Of a stretch of DNA of 63,983 nucleotides, positions 1 through 9,835 are shown one piece after another (position 1 is the stretch's first letter; the number at the start of each line of letters is the position of its first letter). This DNA is from Candidatus Bathyarchaeota archaeon. Lineage in GTDB: Archaea; Thermoproteota; Bathyarchaeia; Bathyarchaeales; Bathycorpusculaceae. The stretch spans positions 4,012-67,994 of the forward strand of contig JAGTQG010000003.1 of NCBI GenBank assembly GCA_018396875.1. The letters are read 5' to 3'. The notes under the pieces were generated by a model. The model saw nothing but the letters and a program-made list of their open reading frames with translations, was not told where the DNA came from and made no database searches. The position numbers and the translations under genes are program-made.

Positions 1-57
1 CGGAATCGGCATGTACCAGACGAACGCCCAGACAAGGAGGAATATGAGTAGGTTCAA
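1..57 (-). CDS. Partial membrane protein, N-terminus only
   Basis: The window edge cuts this gene after 19 codons. Read from a TTG at 57 on the minus strand, the peptide is strongly hydrophobic (MNLLIFLLVWAFVWYMPIP), as in a signal anchor or first membrane helix. A GGTGG lies about six bases ahead of the TTG and suits a ribosome binding site. The family cannot be named. It is divergent from the acyl-CoA dehydrogenase gene. It could be a chance open frame. Confidence 0.35.
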   Translation of the reverse strand, partial: MNLLIFLLVWAFVWYMPIP

Positions 58-121
58 AGCCTTCCACCCGTTAATATATCGTGTGGTTTTGTTAAGAAAG
101 TTTTGCCTTAAAATCTGGCAA

Positions 122-130
122 GTTTTATAT
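122..130 (+). promoter_or_regulatory. TATA box for acyl-CoA dehydrogenase
   Basis: GTTTTATAT lies about 48 bases ahead of the start codon, predicting transcription near 152 and a short leader. Its complement is also TATA-like, so it could serve the divergent partial gene. Called by pattern only. Confidence 0.5.
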
Positions 131-174
131 GCCTTTAAAAGCTAGGTTAGGGCGTCATGGAAAGGTGACTTGTT

Positions 175-1392
175 ATGGTGGATTTTGCCTTCACCGAAGA
201 GCAAGAGCTTTTCCGAAAGGCGGTGCGCGAATGGTGCAGCAAAGAACTAACCCTAGAAAAAGTTAGGGAAATGGACATCAAAGCCGAAATTCCAAGAGAA
301 ATCATCAAAGGCTTGGCGGATTTAGGTCTGCTGCTCATGACAGTGCCAGAAGAACATGGCGGCGCAGGCGCAGACTGGACAACTGCGTGTATTGCGGCTG
401 AAGAGTTAGGCTATGCGGATATTAGCATAGCTGTGCCAGTGCTTTTCTTAGTGGAAACCGCGTGGGGCTTTGTGACGGACAAATACTGCACTGAAAAAGT
501 TAGGGAGGAAGTCATACGGAAAGCCGCCAGAGGCGAAGCGTTTATAGGCATAGCTTCCACCGAAGCTGGCGGAGGCTCAGATGTCGCCGCAATAAGGTCA
601 ACGGGCACAAAGGATGGAGACTACTGGATTTTGAATGGCGAAAAAACATACATAAGCGGGACAGAAGAAGCCAAAAAACTTGGCGGGGGACACTTCACGC
701 TTGTTAGAACCTCGCCACCGCCGCCCGGAGCAGCCCATAGAGGCATGACGGCTTTCTTTCTGCCAATATACGCGCCGGGTGTAGAAGTTGGCAAACGCTT
801 CGAGGAAATGGGACGCATGGCGATTTCCACCGGCAGCATAGTGATGGATAATGTTAGACTGCCAGACGCCTACCGCATAGGCGAGGAAGGCAGAGGCTTC
901 TATTTAACCATGGAAGGCTTCGACAATGCACGGCTGCTTATTGGGGCTACATGCCTCGGCGCAGCCCAAAGAGCCTTAGAGCTGGGAATGCAATACATCA
1001 AGGAACGTAAAGCCTTCGGAAACCCCATCGGCAAATATGAAGGCATCCAGTTTGACTTAGCGGACCTGTGGGCTGAACTGGAAGCGTTGCGGTCGCTTGT
1101 TTATCGGACGGCTTGGATGAACGACCAGAAATACAAACATGGACGTTTCACGCCCTTGGAAGTTACAAAGTATATTTCAGCCGTCAAGCTGAAAGTGCCG
1201 CCCTTCGCTTTCAAGGTTTTCGAACATGTTATGCTCTGGATGGGGGCTTGGGGCTATACTAAAGACTGCCCGCTTGAAATGGGACTGCGAGGCATAATGT
1301 CCTACTATATTGGGGCTGAAGGCGCCATGAACATCCAAAGAATAATCATAGCCAGAGAGCTTCTAGGCAGGGACTACATACCATACAAATAA
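175..1392 (+). CDS. Acyl-CoA dehydrogenase
   Basis: FAD-dependent alpha,beta-dehydrogenation of an acyl-CoA thioester, passing electrons to an electron-transfer flavoprotein. The 405-residue length and the order of an N-terminal helical domain, a middle beta domain (GIASTEAGGGSD, near 124-135) and a C-terminal helical domain are standard for the family. The catalytic base is visible as Glu382, six residues before the conserved IQ of the C-terminal motif. Substrate chain length cannot be read from sequence. No ETF or other beta-oxidation gene is next to it. It is followed after 27 bases by thrC on the same strand. Branched-chain or aromatic acyl-CoA from amino acid breakdown is a plausible substrate (inference). 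Confidence 0.93.
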   Translation: MVDFAFTEEQELFRKAVREWCSKELTLEKVREMDIKAEIPREIIKGLADLGLLLMTVPEEHGGAGADWTTACIAAEELGYADISIAVPVLFLVETAWGFVTDKYCTEKVREEVIRKAARGEAFIGIASTEAGGGSDVAAIRSTGTKDGDYWILNGEKTYISGTEEAKKLGGGHFTLVRTSPPPPGAAHRGMTAFFLPIYAPGVEVGKRFEEMGRMAISTGSIVMDNVRLPDAYRIGEEGRGFYLTMEGFDNARLLIGATCLGAAQRALELGMQYIKERKAFGNPIGKYEGIQFDLADLWAELEALRSLVYRTAWMNDQKYKHGRFTPLEVTKYISAVKLKVPPFAFKVFEHVMLWMGAWGYTKDCPLEMGLRGIMSYYIGAEGAMNIQRIIIARELLGRDYIPYK

Positions 1393-1419
1393 CAACAGTT
1401 TGCGGCGGCGTCTCGCCTG

Positions 1420-2529
1420 ATGAGCTACGAAATTAAATGCATAGCGTGCGGAAAAACAGCAACAAATCTCCTCGATTATAAGTGTAAAGGCTGCGGAGGC
1501 CCCTTAGACATAAAAATCCACAAAGCCTTCAGCAAAAAGGAAATACGCAAAAAAGACTACAGTGTCTGGCGTTACATCCAATTTTTCCCATACATAAATG
1601 CCAAGGAAATCGTCACGCTCGGCGAAGGGTGGACACCGCTTGTCAAGTTTTCTGAAAACGTCTACTTTAAGCTTGAAAATCTTAATCCAACAGGCTCATT
1701 CAAGGACAGGGGCTCCACAGTGCTTTTTTCAACCATCCAAAGAAAAATTAAAAGGCTTGGGGGCTTCATTGCTGAAGACTCTTCTGGAAATGCTGGCGCA
1801 TCAATGGCGGCATATGCAGCCCGCGCTGGACTTAAAGCCAAAATCTATGTTCCAGAAGGCGTTTCTGGACCCAAATTTAACCAGATACTGTTTTATGGTG
1901 CAGAAGTTGTTAAGGTTCCAGGCGCTAGAAGCCATGTTGCAGAGGAAGCCCAAAAGCCGGAGAAAGGAAAATTCTACATTGGACACATACTTCATCCAAT
2001 TTTCCGTGATGGAATAAGAAGCTTAGCCTACGAAATAGCCGAACAGTTTGAGTGGAAAGTTCCAGAGCGTGTTTATCTCCCAGTTTCTGCTGGCACACTT
2101 CTCTTAGGCGTCATCAGCGGATTTAAACATTTGATGGATTCTGGAACAATTAAGGAAAAGCCGAAAATAGTGGCATGTCAAACAAGGCAAGTTTCACCAC
2201 TATACCATCGTTTTAAAGGCTTGCCATACCATCCTCCGGAAAAGGTAACATCCATCGCAGATGCTCTAGTTAGCACAAACCCACCACTTTTAGAGCTTAT
2301 GCATCGGGAATTAGACAATTTTGGCGGCGACGCCGTGATGGTTGAGGAACACGAAATTCTCCAAGCATTTAAAGAGTTGGCTGGCGCCGGCTTTTACGTT
2401 GAGCCTAGCTCAGCCGTGGCTTATGCCGCCTATCAGAAACAATTGCAAGTGGGCGAGGTGTCCCGCGAAGAGAGAACAGTTGTGGTTTTAACGGGGATGG
2501 GGCTTAAAATAGCCTTGAAACCAAGCTGA
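1420..2529 (+). CDS. thrC: Threonine synthase
   Basis: PLP enzyme converting O-phosphohomoserine to threonine. The 369-residue protein opens with a zinc-ribbon-like segment (Cys7, Cys10, Cys22, Cys25), as in many archaeal ThrC proteins. The PLP lysine is Lys95 in the motif GSFKDRG, and a serine/glycine-rich SSGNAG loop follows near residue 122. This is the fold type II short-form enzyme. A related cysteate synthase is possible, because the families are close, but methanogen context is absent here. No other threonine gene adjoins it. Confidence 0.88.
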   Translation: MSYEIKCIACGKTATNLLDYKCKGCGGPLDIKIHKAFSKKEIRKKDYSVWRYIQFFPYINAKEIVTLGEGWTPLVKFSENVYFKLENLNPTGSFKDRGSTVLFSTIQRKIKRLGGFIAEDSSGNAGASMAAYAARAGLKAKIYVPEGVSGPKFNQILFYGAEVVKVPGARSHVAEEAQKPEKGKFYIGHILHPIFRDGIRSLAYEIAEQFEWKVPERVYLPVSAGTLLLGVISGFKHLMDSGTIKEKPKIVACQTRQVSPLYHRFKGLPYHPPEKVTSIADALVSTNPPLLELMHRELDNFGGDAVMVEEHEILQAFKELAGAGFYVEPSSAVAYAAYQKQLQVGEVSREERTVVVLTGMGLKIALKPS

Positions 2530-2550
2530 GGCGACTACCTTTTTAGAAAA

Positions 2551-2559
2551 ATTTATATT
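2551..2559 (+). promoter_or_regulatory. TATA box for thermosome gene
   Basis: ATTTATATT is centred about 47 bases before the TTG start and is preceded by an A-rich BRE-like stretch. The predicted transcript start is near 2582. Between them lies AGGAGG (2590-2595), a strong ribosome binding site that supports the TTG start at 2603. Confidence 0.5.
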
Positions 2560-2602
2560 GTAATGCTGTTTCTCATTGAGTCGCATTTAGGAGGTTGTTG
2601 GT

Positions 2603-4237
2603 TTGTCATCACCCGCACCTGGAATTCCAGTTCTAGTGTTGAAAGAGGGGTCAACCCGTTCAAGGGGCAGGGAAGCCCAACACACTAACATTATGGCGGC
2701 TCGCATAATTGCCGAGACAGTTAAAAGCTCCCTTGGCCCGAAAGGTATGGACAAAATGCTTGTGGATAGTTTTGGCGACGTCACAATAACTAGTGATGGA
2801 CGCACGATTCTTGATGAAATGGATGTTCAGCATCCAGCCGCAAAGATGATGGTGGAGGTGGCTAAAACCCAAGACAATGAGGCTGGAGATGGCACTACAA
2901 CAGCGGTTATTTTGGCTGGCGAATTGTTGGCTAAAGCTGAGGAACTTATAAACAAGAACATTCACCCAACAATCATAATTGACGGTTATAAGAAGGCCAT
3001 GGAGAAAGCCCTCGAAACTATTGAGAAAATCGCCATACCTGTAGACCTAAACTCGACGGAATACTTGAAAAAGGCTGCCATGACTTCGATGGCAAGCAAG
3101 CTTGTCGCCGAACATAAGGAATACTTGGCTGAACTGGCAGTTAGGGCGGTGTTGCAAGTAGCCGAAAAAGAGAATGGTAAATATAAGGTGGATATTGACG
3201 ACGTGAAGGTTGAAAAGAAACCCGGCGAGTCGCTACGGGACACACTATTTGTGAATGGTATAGTTTTAGACAAGGAAGTTGTCCACCCGGGAATGCCCAA
3301 ACGGGTTGAAAACGCGAAGATAGCTCTGCTTGACATGCCACTGGAAATTGAGAAAACAGAGTTTGACGCAAAAATAAACATCGAAAGTCCAGAACAAATG
3401 GAGGCTTTCCTCAAACAAGAGGAAGAAATGTTAAAGGGTATGGTGGAAAAGCTTGCCGCTGTAGGCGCCAATGTGGTTTTATGTCAGAAGGGCATGGACG
3501 ACATGGCGCAACACTTCCTAGCTAGAAAAGGCATTCTCGCAGTTAGGAGAGTTAAAAAGTCGGACATGGAGAAACTCGCCAAAGCCACCGGTGGAAAAAT
3601 AATAACCAATTTGGACGACATGACCCCGGCGGATTTGGGCTTTGCAAGCCTTGTGGAGGAACGCAAAGTCGGCGAAGACAAAATGACCTTCGTGGAAGGA
3701 TGCAAGAACCCGCGTTCAGTTACAATCCTCATTAGAGGCGCGACTGAACGCATAGTGGACGAGGCTGAACGCTCACTGCACGATGCCATCTGCGTGGTTC
3801 GAGACGTTGTTGAAGAACCGAAAGTTTTGGCTGGCGGCGGCGCCCCAGAACTGGAAATCGCCCGAGTATTAAAGAAATTTGCAGAAACTCTTCCCGGCAG
3901 GGAACAGCTTGCCGTGAAAGGCTTCGCAGAAGCTTTAGAGGTTATTCCAGCAACGTTGAGTGAAAACGCTGGTTTAGATCCGATAGACATCCTGTCGGAG
4001 CTCAGGGCGAAACATGAAAAGGGCGAAACGTGGTCTGGAATTGAAGTTGTCTCCGGAAAAGTTCAGGACATGAGGGAAGCCGGTGTCTTCGAACCCATAG
4101 CCGTTAAAAAGCAGGTGATAAAGTCTGCGACCGAAGCAGCCTCAATGATACTGAAAATAGACGACGTTATAGCAGCTGCAAAAGCCAAAATGCCTACAAA
4201 ATTGGCTAAAGGCGCCGAAGGCGAAGGCGAATTTTAG
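2603..4237 (+). CDS. ths: Thermosome subunit (group II chaperonin)
   Basis: ATP-driven protein-folding cage of the archaeal cytoplasm. The 544 residues match the usual subunit length. The equatorial-domain ATP motif GDGTT is at residues 95-99 and the second nucleotide-binding GGGAPE is near residue 412. The start is TTG, chosen because AGGAGG lies just upstream and the family N-terminus begins close to this point. The C-terminal tail is acidic (GAEGEGEF) rather than the GGM repeats of many thermosomes. Hetero-oligomeric partners are not in this window. It is followed by rpoK, 42 bases downstream. Confidence 0.97.
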   Translation: MSSPAPGIPVLVLKEGSTRSRGREAQHTNIMAARIIAETVKSSLGPKGMDKMLVDSFGDVTITSDGRTILDEMDVQHPAAKMMVEVAKTQDNEAGDGTTTAVILAGELLAKAEELINKNIHPTIIIDGYKKAMEKALETIEKIAIPVDLNSTEYLKKAAMTSMASKLVAEHKEYLAELAVRAVLQVAEKENGKYKVDIDDVKVEKKPGESLRDTLFVNGIVLDKEVVHPGMPKRVENAKIALLDMPLEIEKTEFDAKINIESPEQMEAFLKQEEEMLKGMVEKLAAVGANVVLCQKGMDDMAQHFLARKGILAVRRVKKSDMEKLAKATGGKIITNLDDMTPADLGFASLVEERKVGEDKMTFVEGCKNPRSVTILIRGATERIVDEAERSLHDAICVVRDVVEEPKVLAGGGAPELEIARVLKKFAETLPGREQLAVKGFAEALEVIPATLSENAGLDPIDILSELRAKHEKGETWSGIEVVSGKVQDMREAGVFEPIAVKKQVIKSATEAASMILKIDDVIAAAKAKMPTKLAKGAEGEGEF

Positions 4238-4279
4238 GCGCCGGGGTAATGGAAAACGTCCAAAAAAGAGAAGAAAATT

Positions 4280-4540
4280 TTGATAGGACCCCCTAAACTC
4301 ACCCGTTTCGAAAAGGCTAGAATAGTTGGAGCTAGAGCCCTCCAAATAGCCATGGGAGCCCCAATACTAGTCGAACCGCCGAAAAGCAACGCCAGCCCCA
4401 TAGACATAGCCCTATTAGAGCTTGAGGCAGGTGTTCTGCCGATAACTATTAGGCGGACACTGCCAGATGGCACTTATCAAGATATTCCGTTAAAGTGGCT
4501 TTTGGAAGGCGAAAAGAAGAAAAGCTCTATAGCTTCTTAG
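4280..4540 (+). CDS. rpoK: DNA-directed RNA polymerase subunit K (Rpo6)
   Basis: Small universal polymerase subunit, orthologous to RPB6 and bacterial omega, which clamps the large subunit during assembly. The 86-residue protein carries the family core [21 protein letters not shown] and the later block [15 protein letters not shown]. The start is TTG preceded by AGAGAAG. Its last codons overlap the end of the convergent Mut7-C gene by 4 bases. It probably shares a transcript with the chaperonin gene. Confidence 0.95.
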   Translation: MIGPPKLTRFEKARIVGARALQIAMGAPILVEPPKSNASPIDIALLELEAGVLPITIRRTLPDGTYQDIPLKWLLEGEKKKSSIAS

Positions 4541-5019
4541 GTTTTCTCTTTTTTAGCCAGCTCTCTTGCAGTTTCGAGGGTTTTCCTAATCCTTGCCCAG
4601 TGGGCACCCTGCCAGTAAATTTGTCCACATTTTGGACATTCCCAAAACTCGTTGTAGTAGGCGTATGTAGTTTCCTCAACTCTCCCTGCAACCTTCTCTT
4701 TAGGGGTTGGTTTAACTTGGGTGTTGCACTTGGGGCATCTGGACTTGGCCATATCAATATCTAGGTTTATGCCGAATTTTTGGGCTATTTTCGCCAAGTT
4801 TTCGGCTTCCGTCTGTCCATCCACGTAGAAGGCGTGTATGCCTTTTGCTGTGGCCTGCTGGTAAAGCTCCAAGTCTCTTGTTAAGAGAATTCTACGCTCT
4901 TTTTTGGCTATAGCCATAAGCTGTGCATCATCTAGCTTGTTGGAGTATTTCACGTTATGCCCAAGCATGCGAAGCCAGCGGGTAAGTTTCCCAAGCATTC
5001 CGTCGGCAATAAACTTCAA
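4537..5019 (-). CDS. Mut7-C RNase domain protein
   Basis: PIN-like predicted ribonuclease (DUF82/Mut7-C family). Acidic residues Asp6, Asp30-Asp31 and Asp49 fit a PIN-type metal site (motif [11 protein letters not shown] at 42-52). Two CxxC pairs (Cys95/Cys98, Cys128/Cys131) form a C-terminal zinc ribbon. The start TTG overlaps the pyrC stop codon (TTGA), so the two genes are translationally coupled. The RNA target is unknown. Length of 160 is normal for the family. Confidence 0.88.
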   Translation of the reverse strand: MKFIADGMLGKLTRWLRMLGHNVKYSNKLDDAQLMAIAKKERRILLTRDLELYQQATAKGIHAFYVDGQTEAENLAKIAQKFGINLDIDMAKSRCPKCNTQVKPTPKEKVAGRVEETTYAYYNEFWECPKCGQIYWQGAHWARIRKTLETARELAKKEKT

Positions 5020-6365
5020 ACACTAAAACCTCCGCCGTAAATTATTTCGCCACACCCAGCGCCGGCGACTATTTCACCTTCATCCATGACTAGTTGCCCG
5101 CCTACAAAGGTTTTAACTGGTTTACCCTTGACATGCTTGCTGTTGAAAGGCGAAAACTTAGCCTTTGAATGAAACTTTGAAGCGTCTATGTGGTGTTTCC
5201 TTTCCAAGTCAACAACCACCAAGTCAGCTTTGCAGTTCTCTTTGATGGCTCCCCGTTTTTCCAGTCTGAAGATTTTAGCAGGGTTTTCAGCCGTCAACTT
5301 GACAACATCCGCCAACTCAAGCATTCCAGCGTTAACGGCGGTGAGCAACAACGGGAGAGTTGTTTCAAGCCCAGGTATGCCTACCTTAACGTCCCAAACA
5401 TTTTGGGCGTTTTTCTCTGCGAACGTGTGAGGCGCATGATCGGAGCCAACGACGTCCACAATTCCACGTCTTAAACCTTCCCAAAGAAAATCCACATTAT
5501 TCCTTTCCCTCAATGGAGGGACGGTTAATGCTTCTGTTCCGATGCGTTTTAAGTCGTCGGCTGAAAGGAATAGGTGGTGTGGTGTAACCTCGCAGGTTAC
5601 AGGTAACCCTGCTTTTTTCGCCTTGTAAACTGTTTCCAAGCCCTTTTTTGTGCTTATGTGGCAGAGGTGCACCTTTGCCTTGGTTTTCTCGGCGATTTTT
5701 ACTACGCGCTTAACAGCTTTGACTTCAGCCTCTTCAGAGTGTGCCTCAAGAAAAGCTTCAATATCGTTGCGTCCTCTTTGTTTAAGTTTTTCCTCCATCT
5801 CTTTCAGAAGTTTTTTGTCTTCAGCGTGCACTGCGATGGGCACTTTGGACGCTACAGCCTTAAAGGCTTCTGTTAAAGCGTTGTCGTCGTCTATGTTTAG
5901 TCCGCCTACTTGCTCGCCCAAGTAAAGTTTGAAGGCTACGACGCCCTCCCGAATTACATCGTTAATCTCTTGTGTTTTCTTTGGAAATTCCGAGTAAAAG
6001 CCCACATTCACTAGGATTTTCGGCCTTGCCAATTCCATCCGCTTCTTCAAGGTTTCAACGTTCATCGTGACAGGTGCATTGTTTGGCATATCCAGAACTG
6101 TTGTGAAACCCCCAGCAGCAGCGGCGGCCGTTCCCGTGTAGAAGTCTTCTTTGTAGGCTTTGCCCTCATCCCGCAAGTGCACATGAACATCGATCAACCC
6201 GGGTAAAACCAGAAACCCGTTAAGGCCTAGCACAGTGTCAGCTCTGGGCATTTGGGCTTCTTTCCCAATTTTATAGATGATGCCCTTTTCGATGGCTATG
6301 CAGCATTCTTGCACTGCGCCGTTCACGTAGGCTTTCAAGTTTTTTAGGACAAGGTCAACAGTCAA
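5016..6365 (-). CDS. pyrC: Dihydroorotase
   Basis: Zinc amidohydrolase closing N-carbamoyl-aspartate to dihydroorotate in UMP synthesis. The first metal ligands are His61 and His63 (DVHVHLRDEG), followed by a GFTTVLDMPN block typical of class I dihydroorotase and a late GSDHAPHT motif around residue 315. The 449-residue length suits dihydroorotase. Hydantoinase and allantoinase are paralogues, but the presence of pyrF, carA and carB within 16 kb supports the pyrimidine role. The start is TTG. It is co-directional with FAU-1, rtcA and cofE upstream. Confidence 0.93.
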   Translation of the reverse strand: MTVDLVLKNLKAYVNGAVQECCIAIEKGIIYKIGKEAQMPRADTVLGLNGFLVLPGLIDVHVHLRDEGKAYKEDFYTGTAAAAAGGFTTVLDMPNNAPVTMNVETLKKRMELARPKILVNVGFYSEFPKKTQEINDVIREGVVAFKLYLGEQVGGLNIDDDNALTEAFKAVASKVPIAVHAEDKKLLKEMEEKLKQRGRNDIEAFLEAHSEEAEVKAVKRVVKIAEKTKAKVHLCHISTKKGLETVYKAKKAGLPVTCEVTPHHLFLSADDLKRIGTEALTVPPLRERNNVDFLWEGLRRGIVDVVGSDHAPHTFAEKNAQNVWDVKVGIPGLETTLPLLLTAVNAGMLELADVVKLTAENPAKIFRLEKRGAIKENCKADLVVVDLERKHHIDASKFHSKAKFSPFNSKHVKGKPVKTFVGGQLVMDEGEIVAGAGCGEIIYGGGFSV

Positions 6366-6416
6366 TGGGTTTTGCTCCCGTTTTTGCTAAAATAAAAGCG
6401 TTTATGATAGATAAAA

Positions 6417-7817
6417 TTAGCCTTGACAAGGCTTGTTTTTGAGGATTTCCTCAACCTCGGCTTTAACCCTTTCATAAACCCTTTTTCCAATCAAGCCTCT
6501 TTCAAGGGCTTCATCTAATTTTTCCATGTCTAAGACTTTGGTTTCGCCGTCTGGGCGGATACAGACGTCAACCTCCAAATCCACATAGCGTAAAGCGTTT
6601 GGATAAACTTCTAATGGCGTGTTTATGTTTATGTAGGCTCCTTTCCACGCGCCGTCCTTCGAGTAATAGTTTGTGGTTACGCGCCACTCGCCTAGCCTTG
6701 TTTTGCTTACTGCTTTGTCGCCAGCCTCCTTTGCAGTGCCAAGCCCATCATAGAAGCCATCCGCCTTCATTGTTCGACTATAGCATATTTCGCTGTTGTT
6801 CAAAGCTTCGAGGACTGCTTGTCCAAGGTGGAAAACTGCGCCGCTGAGCTTCACGTGCTCCACATTCACGGTCATGCCCTCCGCCGGGAATTCGGCGGCT
6901 ATCTGCTCTTCAAAAAGCCTCCTAACCGTGTCACGGTTTTGTCCTTTCTCCAAAAGTTTTTCAGCCATTTCTAGGGCTGCCGAAACCACGCCGCCGCAGC
7001 TCTTGTAGAAGTGGTGTCCATCCAGCGTTGGCGTAACTGAGGCCCTCAACACGTCCAGCTTTTTCTTTGACACGCTTGGAAACTCTACACTCATGAAATA
7101 CAAGCCTTCAATCAGAAGGCAAGGCGCCACCGCCGATGAAGCCCTTTCAGCTAAAAGTTTGGCTTTTTCGACGAGAGCTGCCACCTCACTTTCCAAAACA
7201 TCTTTTGGCTTGTGGGCTGCTGGCTCCCGCCAAATTATGCCCCAGCCCTCTGGTGCCAGCCGTTTTCCTAAAGCGTAAAGCTCAGCCCGTTTGCCGATAT
7301 CCCGAATTTTTAGGCTTACGCCGATTCGGCCGTTTTGGACTAGGATAGCGCAGTTCCCAACAATTTTCAATTGAGCCGTTAAAACTGGAGTTTTTCTGCC
7401 GATGCGTTTCCGCTCAACTTGCACAAACATTTCGCCTTGATTCGGGACGGGGTTTTCCTGTTTAGGGAGAACACCAACAGTCTCGTTTCCAATTTTAACG
7501 TAAATCTTCCGTTCATCCTCGCCGACTATGCAACCCTTATATATGCCGTCAACGCTCACGCTCCATTTTCTCGTTATCACGTCATCGAGGTTTTCATGCA
7601 AAACTGTTCTGAAGGCTTCTATTGCCTTCCCAGTGCCTAGGGCTACAACACCTTGTAGGTCATGTTTGTCTTTAACCTTCAAGTCTGGGGGCTCATTGTT
7701 GTCTGGCAAACCGAAGCGGGCTTTTATGGCTTGGGATGGCTGGACAACTTCAAAGCCGTTTTCCAACAGCAGTTTTGTTAGGGCGGTTGCGTATATGCCC
7801 CTAACCTTCGCCTTCAA
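6417..7817 (-). CDS. FAU-1/AU-1 family RNA-binding protein, RNase E/G-like
   Basis: The 466-residue protein matches the archaeal FAU-1 family: an N-terminal RNase E/G-like beta-rich region with an S1-like segment (around residues 90-175) and a C-terminal DUF402 domain (roughly 330-450, with FYDGLGTAKEAGDKAVSK and YPNALRYVDLEVDV). Thermococcal members bind AU-rich RNA and have been linked to rRNA processing (family knowledge). The gene begins 3 bases after the rtcA stop, so they share a transcript. Together they form an RNA-processing pair. Confidence 0.85.
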   Translation of the reverse strand: MKAKVRGIYATALTKLLLENGFEVVQPSQAIKARFGLPDNNEPPDLKVKDKHDLQGVVALGTGKAIEAFRTVLHENLDDVITRKWSVSVDGIYKGCIVGEDERKIYVKIGNETVGVLPKQENPVPNQGEMFVQVERKRIGRKTPVLTAQLKIVGNCAILVQNGRIGVSLKIRDIGKRAELYALGKRLAPEGWGIIWREPAAHKPKDVLESEVAALVEKAKLLAERASSAVAPCLLIEGLYFMSVEFPSVSKKKLDVLRASVTPTLDGHHFYKSCGGVVSAALEMAEKLLEKGQNRDTVRRLFEEQIAAEFPAEGMTVNVEHVKLSGAVFHLGQAVLEALNNSEICYSRTMKADGFYDGLGTAKEAGDKAVSKTRLGEWRVTTNYYSKDGAWKGAYININTPLEVYPNALRYVDLEVDVCIRPDGETKVLDMEKLDEALERGLIGKRVYERVKAEVEEILKNKPCQG

Positions 7818-7820
7818 GGC

Positions 7821-8873
7821 TCAGCCAACCCTTTCAACCTTGAAGAGGCCATTAACCTTCTCCACTTTAAACTTGACGCCTAGAAAGATTTCAGCCAGCC
7901 AAATGTTTGTTTCCAAATGGTCGGAAAGCTCCCTCGCATAATAGATGGAGTATCCCTTAGCTAGGGCTACGTATGGAACCAGCATGTCAGCTAAGTGCAC
8001 ATCAACAGTTGCTTTTGAACTGATTTCACGGTAAAGTTTTTCAGCCGCCTCAACGCCCACCGCCTCGCTTGTTTTCCCCAGCTCACCTATGGCGTCTGCG
8101 CCTAAAACTGCGCCTTTGTCGGTTTCAGCCCAAAGCACGAGGGAACTGCCCTTCTGCAACGGGTTTGAACGGTCATTCACTATTTGAATGTCGGCGGTTA
8201 AGCCTTTACCACGAAGATAGTTGTTGGCTGCCTCAGCTTGCCGCTCTGCAACCCGCCTGTCCGCCAAGAAAGTGCAGACTGAAACACCTTTAACAGATTT
8301 TAGTTTGCCGAACTCTTCCATGCGAAGAGGTTTAAGTTCTTTGCATGGCTCAACGACAAGTGTGGCTTCACCCATGCCTTTCGGGTAATAGCCATACTTG
8401 TGGACTGTTATGGCTGCGTTTATGCCCATGCGCCTCAAAACGGGGATGAAAACGTTCCGCATATAGTTTATTGTCGGCGAATGGGAAACGTCTGTTCCAC
8501 CCTTCGAGATGTGCAGTTGAACAGTGTTTTCGGCGAAAATGCAAATGGGCAGAACTGTCATAATCAGCATGGGGATGCTTCCAGCAGTGCCGATCTCAGC
8601 CTCAAACCTTCCGCCCTTAACGCGTTTAGGCTTAAACCAAAGCTCTCTAGAGTTTAAAACTGCGCCCTTGACCTCCGCATCGCAAAGCCTAGCCGCCGTC
8701 AAAACAGCCTCCAAGTGTTGTGGTCTCAACCCGGGCTGCGGTCTATTATGCCTAATGTTGAATATGTGGAGCTGCTCCCCCACTATGGAGGCTAGAGCTA
8801 CCGACAGCCTCAATATAGTACCGCTTCCGCTTTTCTGGCTTCCATCAATCTCGATCAATGTGCACAGCCCCAA
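7821..8873 (-). CDS. rtcA: RNA 3'-terminal phosphate cyclase
   Basis: ATP-dependent conversion of RNA 3'-phosphate to a 2',3'-cyclic phosphate through a covalent AMP-histidine. The adenylated histidine is visible in DVHLADMLVPY near the C-terminus (about residue 300), and the N-terminal signature EIDGSQKSGSGTILR is intact. The annotated TTG gives 350 residues; a second TTG at 8858 gives the more typical start MIEIDGS. It begins 4 bases after the cofE stop and is followed by FAU-1. Confidence 0.93.
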   Translation of the reverse strand: MGLCTLIEIDGSQKSGSGTILRLSVALASIVGEQLHIFNIRHNRPQPGLRPQHLEAVLTAARLCDAEVKGAVLNSRELWFKPKRVKGGRFEAEIGTAGSIPMLIMTVLPICIFAENTVQLHISKGGTDVSHSPTINYMRNVFIPVLRRMGINAAITVHKYGYYPKGMGEATLVVEPCKELKPLRMEEFGKLKSVKGVSVCTFLADRRVAERQAEAANNYLRGKGLTADIQIVNDRSNPLQKGSSLVLWAETDKGAVLGADAIGELGKTSEAVGVEAAEKLYREISSKATVDVHLADMLVPYVALAKGYSIYYARELSDHLETNIWLAEIFLGVKFKVEKVNGLFKVERVG

Positions 8874-8877
8874 TCTG

Positions 8878-9774
8878 CTAGGGTAGTTTTGACACGAGCT
8901 TGAACTTGACGCCCTCCCAAACCGCAGCTTTGAGGGTTTCTCTAAACACTTCTCTCGAGTATGTTATGTCTTTGATACCCTTTTCACTTTTCTCATAACG
9001 CAGTCCCCTTATTATCGCTACTGGTGTAGCCTCACCAGTCTGCCCCAAAACCATATTTGCAGCTGCTGAAACCAAATCTGCCAAGTTATCAACTCCTCCA
9101 AACTTTGGTTTTCCATAAAGGTCCCTGCCGCCAAAGCCTCTTTTAACAGGGTTAATGCCGCAGCATCCTATCGCAATATCCACGGAGCCGAACTTGTCCA
9201 ACTTCCACTCTGTATCTGCAATAACAACAGCCACATCTTTCCCCGTCAGCCTCTTCACCCCCGACCTGATGGCTTTGGCTGATTCATCTGGGTCTACGGG
9301 CGGAGCAGTACAATGTCCCGGCGGAGCATTTGAAAAGTCTATTCCACCCCAGCTTAACAGTTTACCGTTCACGTCTATAAGGAAGAGATACGGATGTTCC
9401 TCGATGACTCTGAGTGCTTCTTCGGCGTTGGCGGCGTGTTCAGCGAAGAAAACCCAAAACTTTCGGGCAAACTTTTCCACGGGAATAATCGCAACAATCC
9501 TGCCAGCTTTTAGGTATAACTCCATGACCTCCGGCGGAGTTTTATAGAATTTCGAGAGACGCTGAGCTTTGCGGGACGGCTTAACATCTGCAAGATTGTA
9601 GACTCGCCCCTCAGCCTTTGAAACAATTTTGGATGTCACAACAATTATGTCGCCTTCAGCTATTCCACCAATCTGCTTTTCAGCTTCCTCGACAATTAAC
9701 TTTGAAAGGTCCGTTCCACGGCAAATTTCCCCGTTTATCTTTAGCCCGTAAATTTCGATTTTTCCAACCATCAA
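8878..9774 (-). CDS. cofE: Coenzyme F420-0:L-glutamate ligase
   Basis: GTP-dependent addition of glutamate to the lactate side chain of F420-0, the last step of F420 synthesis. The 298 residues carry family landmarks DIIVVTSKIVSKAEG (about 42-56), the aspartate-rich PPGHCTAPPVDPDESA and the VVIADTEW block. ATG at 9771 is the likelier start than the adjacent TTG at 9774. The gene implies that this organism makes F420 although no other F420 gene is in the window. It heads a minus-strand run with rtcA, FAU-1, pyrC and Mut7-C. Confidence 0.93.
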   Translation of the reverse strand: MMVGKIEIYGLKINGEICRGTDLSKLIVEEAEKQIGGIAEGDIIVVTSKIVSKAEGRVYNLADVKPSRKAQRLSKFYKTPPEVMELYLKAGRIVAIIPVEKFARKFWVFFAEHAANAEEALRVIEEHPYLFLIDVNGKLLSWGGIDFSNAPPGHCTAPPVDPDESAKAIRSGVKRLTGKDVAVVIADTEWKLDKFGSVDIAIGCCGINPVKRGFGGRDLYGKPKFGGVDNLADLVSAAANMVLGQTGEATPVAIIRGLRYEKSEKGIKDITYSREVFRETLKAAVWEGVKFKLVSKLP

Positions 9775-9835
9775 CTGCTAACTGATAAATACTACGTAGA
9801 ATAAGTTTTAGTCGAAAAGTGAGGCATGAATCATC

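Noticed and set aside
2605-2965. Long open frames on the opposite strand of the thermosome and CBS genes
   Set aside because: They follow from the codon pattern of real genes on the other strand and have no ribosome binding sites or domain features.
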